64,000 bases of DNA from Phytobacter palmae (GTDB lineage Bacteria; Pseudomonadota; Gammaproteobacteria; Enterobacterales; Enterobacteriaceae). The stretch spans positions 248,488-312,487 of the forward strand of contig FONB01000004.1 of NCBI GenBank assembly GCA_900112785.1, read 5' to 3'. Positions 63,584-64,000 of the stretch are shown here, piece after piece. The notes beneath the pieces were generated by a model that was not told the DNA's origin, did not search any database, and saw nothing but the letters and a program-made list of their open reading frames with translations. The first letter of the stretch is position 1, and each line of letters starts with the position of its first letter. The translations under genes were made by a program, and so were the position numbers.

Positions 63584-64000
63584 CTACAAGGTTCGACAAA
63601 GGCACCATACCTGAACAGACGCCGCGCCGTTGCGCAGAAGCAACCGGCTTATTTCCGCGACGGTGCTGCCGGTCGTGACGACATCATCCACGATAACCAT
63701 ATGGAGTCCCTGTATGGGCAATTCAAGGCGAAAAGCATTTTTCAGGTTACGCTTACGTAGCCGTGCGCTGAGGTGATGTTGTATGGACGTTGCACGAATG
63801 CGGACAATGGCGCTCTGTTCATAACGACAACCGAGCCAGTGGTTAAGGGCACGACAGAGCAGATCGCTTTGGTTATATCCTCTGCGCCACTGGCGATGCC
63901 GGGAGAGCGGTACGCTAATAATCATGTCGGGCTTCTGCCACATTGTGGCTCTGCGCGCGTTGATGACCGCCAGTACAAGCAGCCGGGCCAGGGCATTTGC
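63584..64000 (-). CDS. gntX: GntX, C-terminal part (5' end outside the window)
   Basis: The frame is open from the right edge to the stop codon at 63584, giving 138 codons. An internal ATG at 63943 is not the start: the 19 codons upstream (ANALARLLVLAVINARRAT) still match E. coli GntX. The C-terminal phosphoribosyltransferase-type domain has the PRPP motif VIVDDVVTTGSTVAE. GntX (ComF family) is linked to DNA uptake and use in E. coli. The N-terminal zinc-finger part is not in the window. Confidence 0.9.
   Translation of the reverse strand, partial: ANALARLLVLAVINARRATMWQKPDMIISVPLSRHRQWRRGYNQSDLLCRALNHWLGCRYEQSAIVRIRATSIQHHLSARLRKRNLKNAFRLELPIQGLHMVIVDDVVTTGSTVAEISRLLLRNGAASVQVWCLCRTL

Overview
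This window is a chromosomal segment of an enterobacterium close to Escherichia, Salmonella, Citrobacter and Enterobacter. The proteins are near-collinear with a single stretch of the E. coli K-12 chromosome, running from dcrB at the left edge to gntX at the right edge. Several differences show that it is not E. coli. A TRAP transporter operon lies between tusA and zntA. A MocR-type regulator with a PuuE-like transaminase lies between rpoH and livJ. A bactofilin gene lies between the RyhB locus and yhhX. The genes yhhM, yrhB-yhhZ and rtcBAR are missing from the places they occupy in K-12. A Citrobacter- or Enterobacter-like host is my best guess, but the genus cannot be fixed from this sequence alone. 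I see no prophage, insertion sequence, tRNA, rRNA or CRISPR array.

Left part (1-12,990). dcrB (partial) and yhhQ (queuosine precursor uptake) face tusA (sulfur relay). A three-gene TRAP transporter follows tusA and has two KdgR-like operator sequences in front of it. zntA (Zn/Cd/Pb export) has a textbook ZntR-type promoter with a 20-bp spacer and a perfect 22-bp dyad. yhhN, yhhL and rsmD come next, then the cell-division and targeting operon ftsY-ftsE-ftsX, then rpoH with a sigma-E type promoter and DnaA boxes.

Middle part (13,000-39,660). The mocR/puuE-like pair is divergent. It is followed by branched-chain amino acid transport (livJ, panM, livKHMGF), a small exported protein, glycerol-3-phosphate and glycerophosphodiester uptake (ugpBAECQ), yhhA, ggt and yhhY. 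The RyhB small RNA with its Fur box comes next, then a bactofilin, yhhX, yhhW, the gluconate genes gntR-gntK-gntU, yhgN and asd.

Right part (39,660-64,000). The glycogen operon glgBXCAP is complete: branching, debranching, ADP-glucose synthesis, chain elongation and phosphorolysis. It is followed by glpD facing glpEGR, and by the maltodextrin genes malT, malP and malQ. gntT (a second gluconate permease carrying GntR operators), nfuA (Fe-S carrier) and the 3' part of gntX close the window.

The main themes are carbon storage and carbon scavenging: glycogen, maltodextrin, gluconate, glycerol phosphate and branched-chain amino acids. Nearly every gene is a recognised core enterobacterial gene. 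I did not find a clearly new multi-gene system. The parts most worth a second look are the lineage-specific insertions (TRAP operon, mocR/puuE-like pair, bactofilin, small exported protein), an ERIC-like repeat that split the livJ terminator with a 13-bp duplication, and two hairpins between glgC and glgA.
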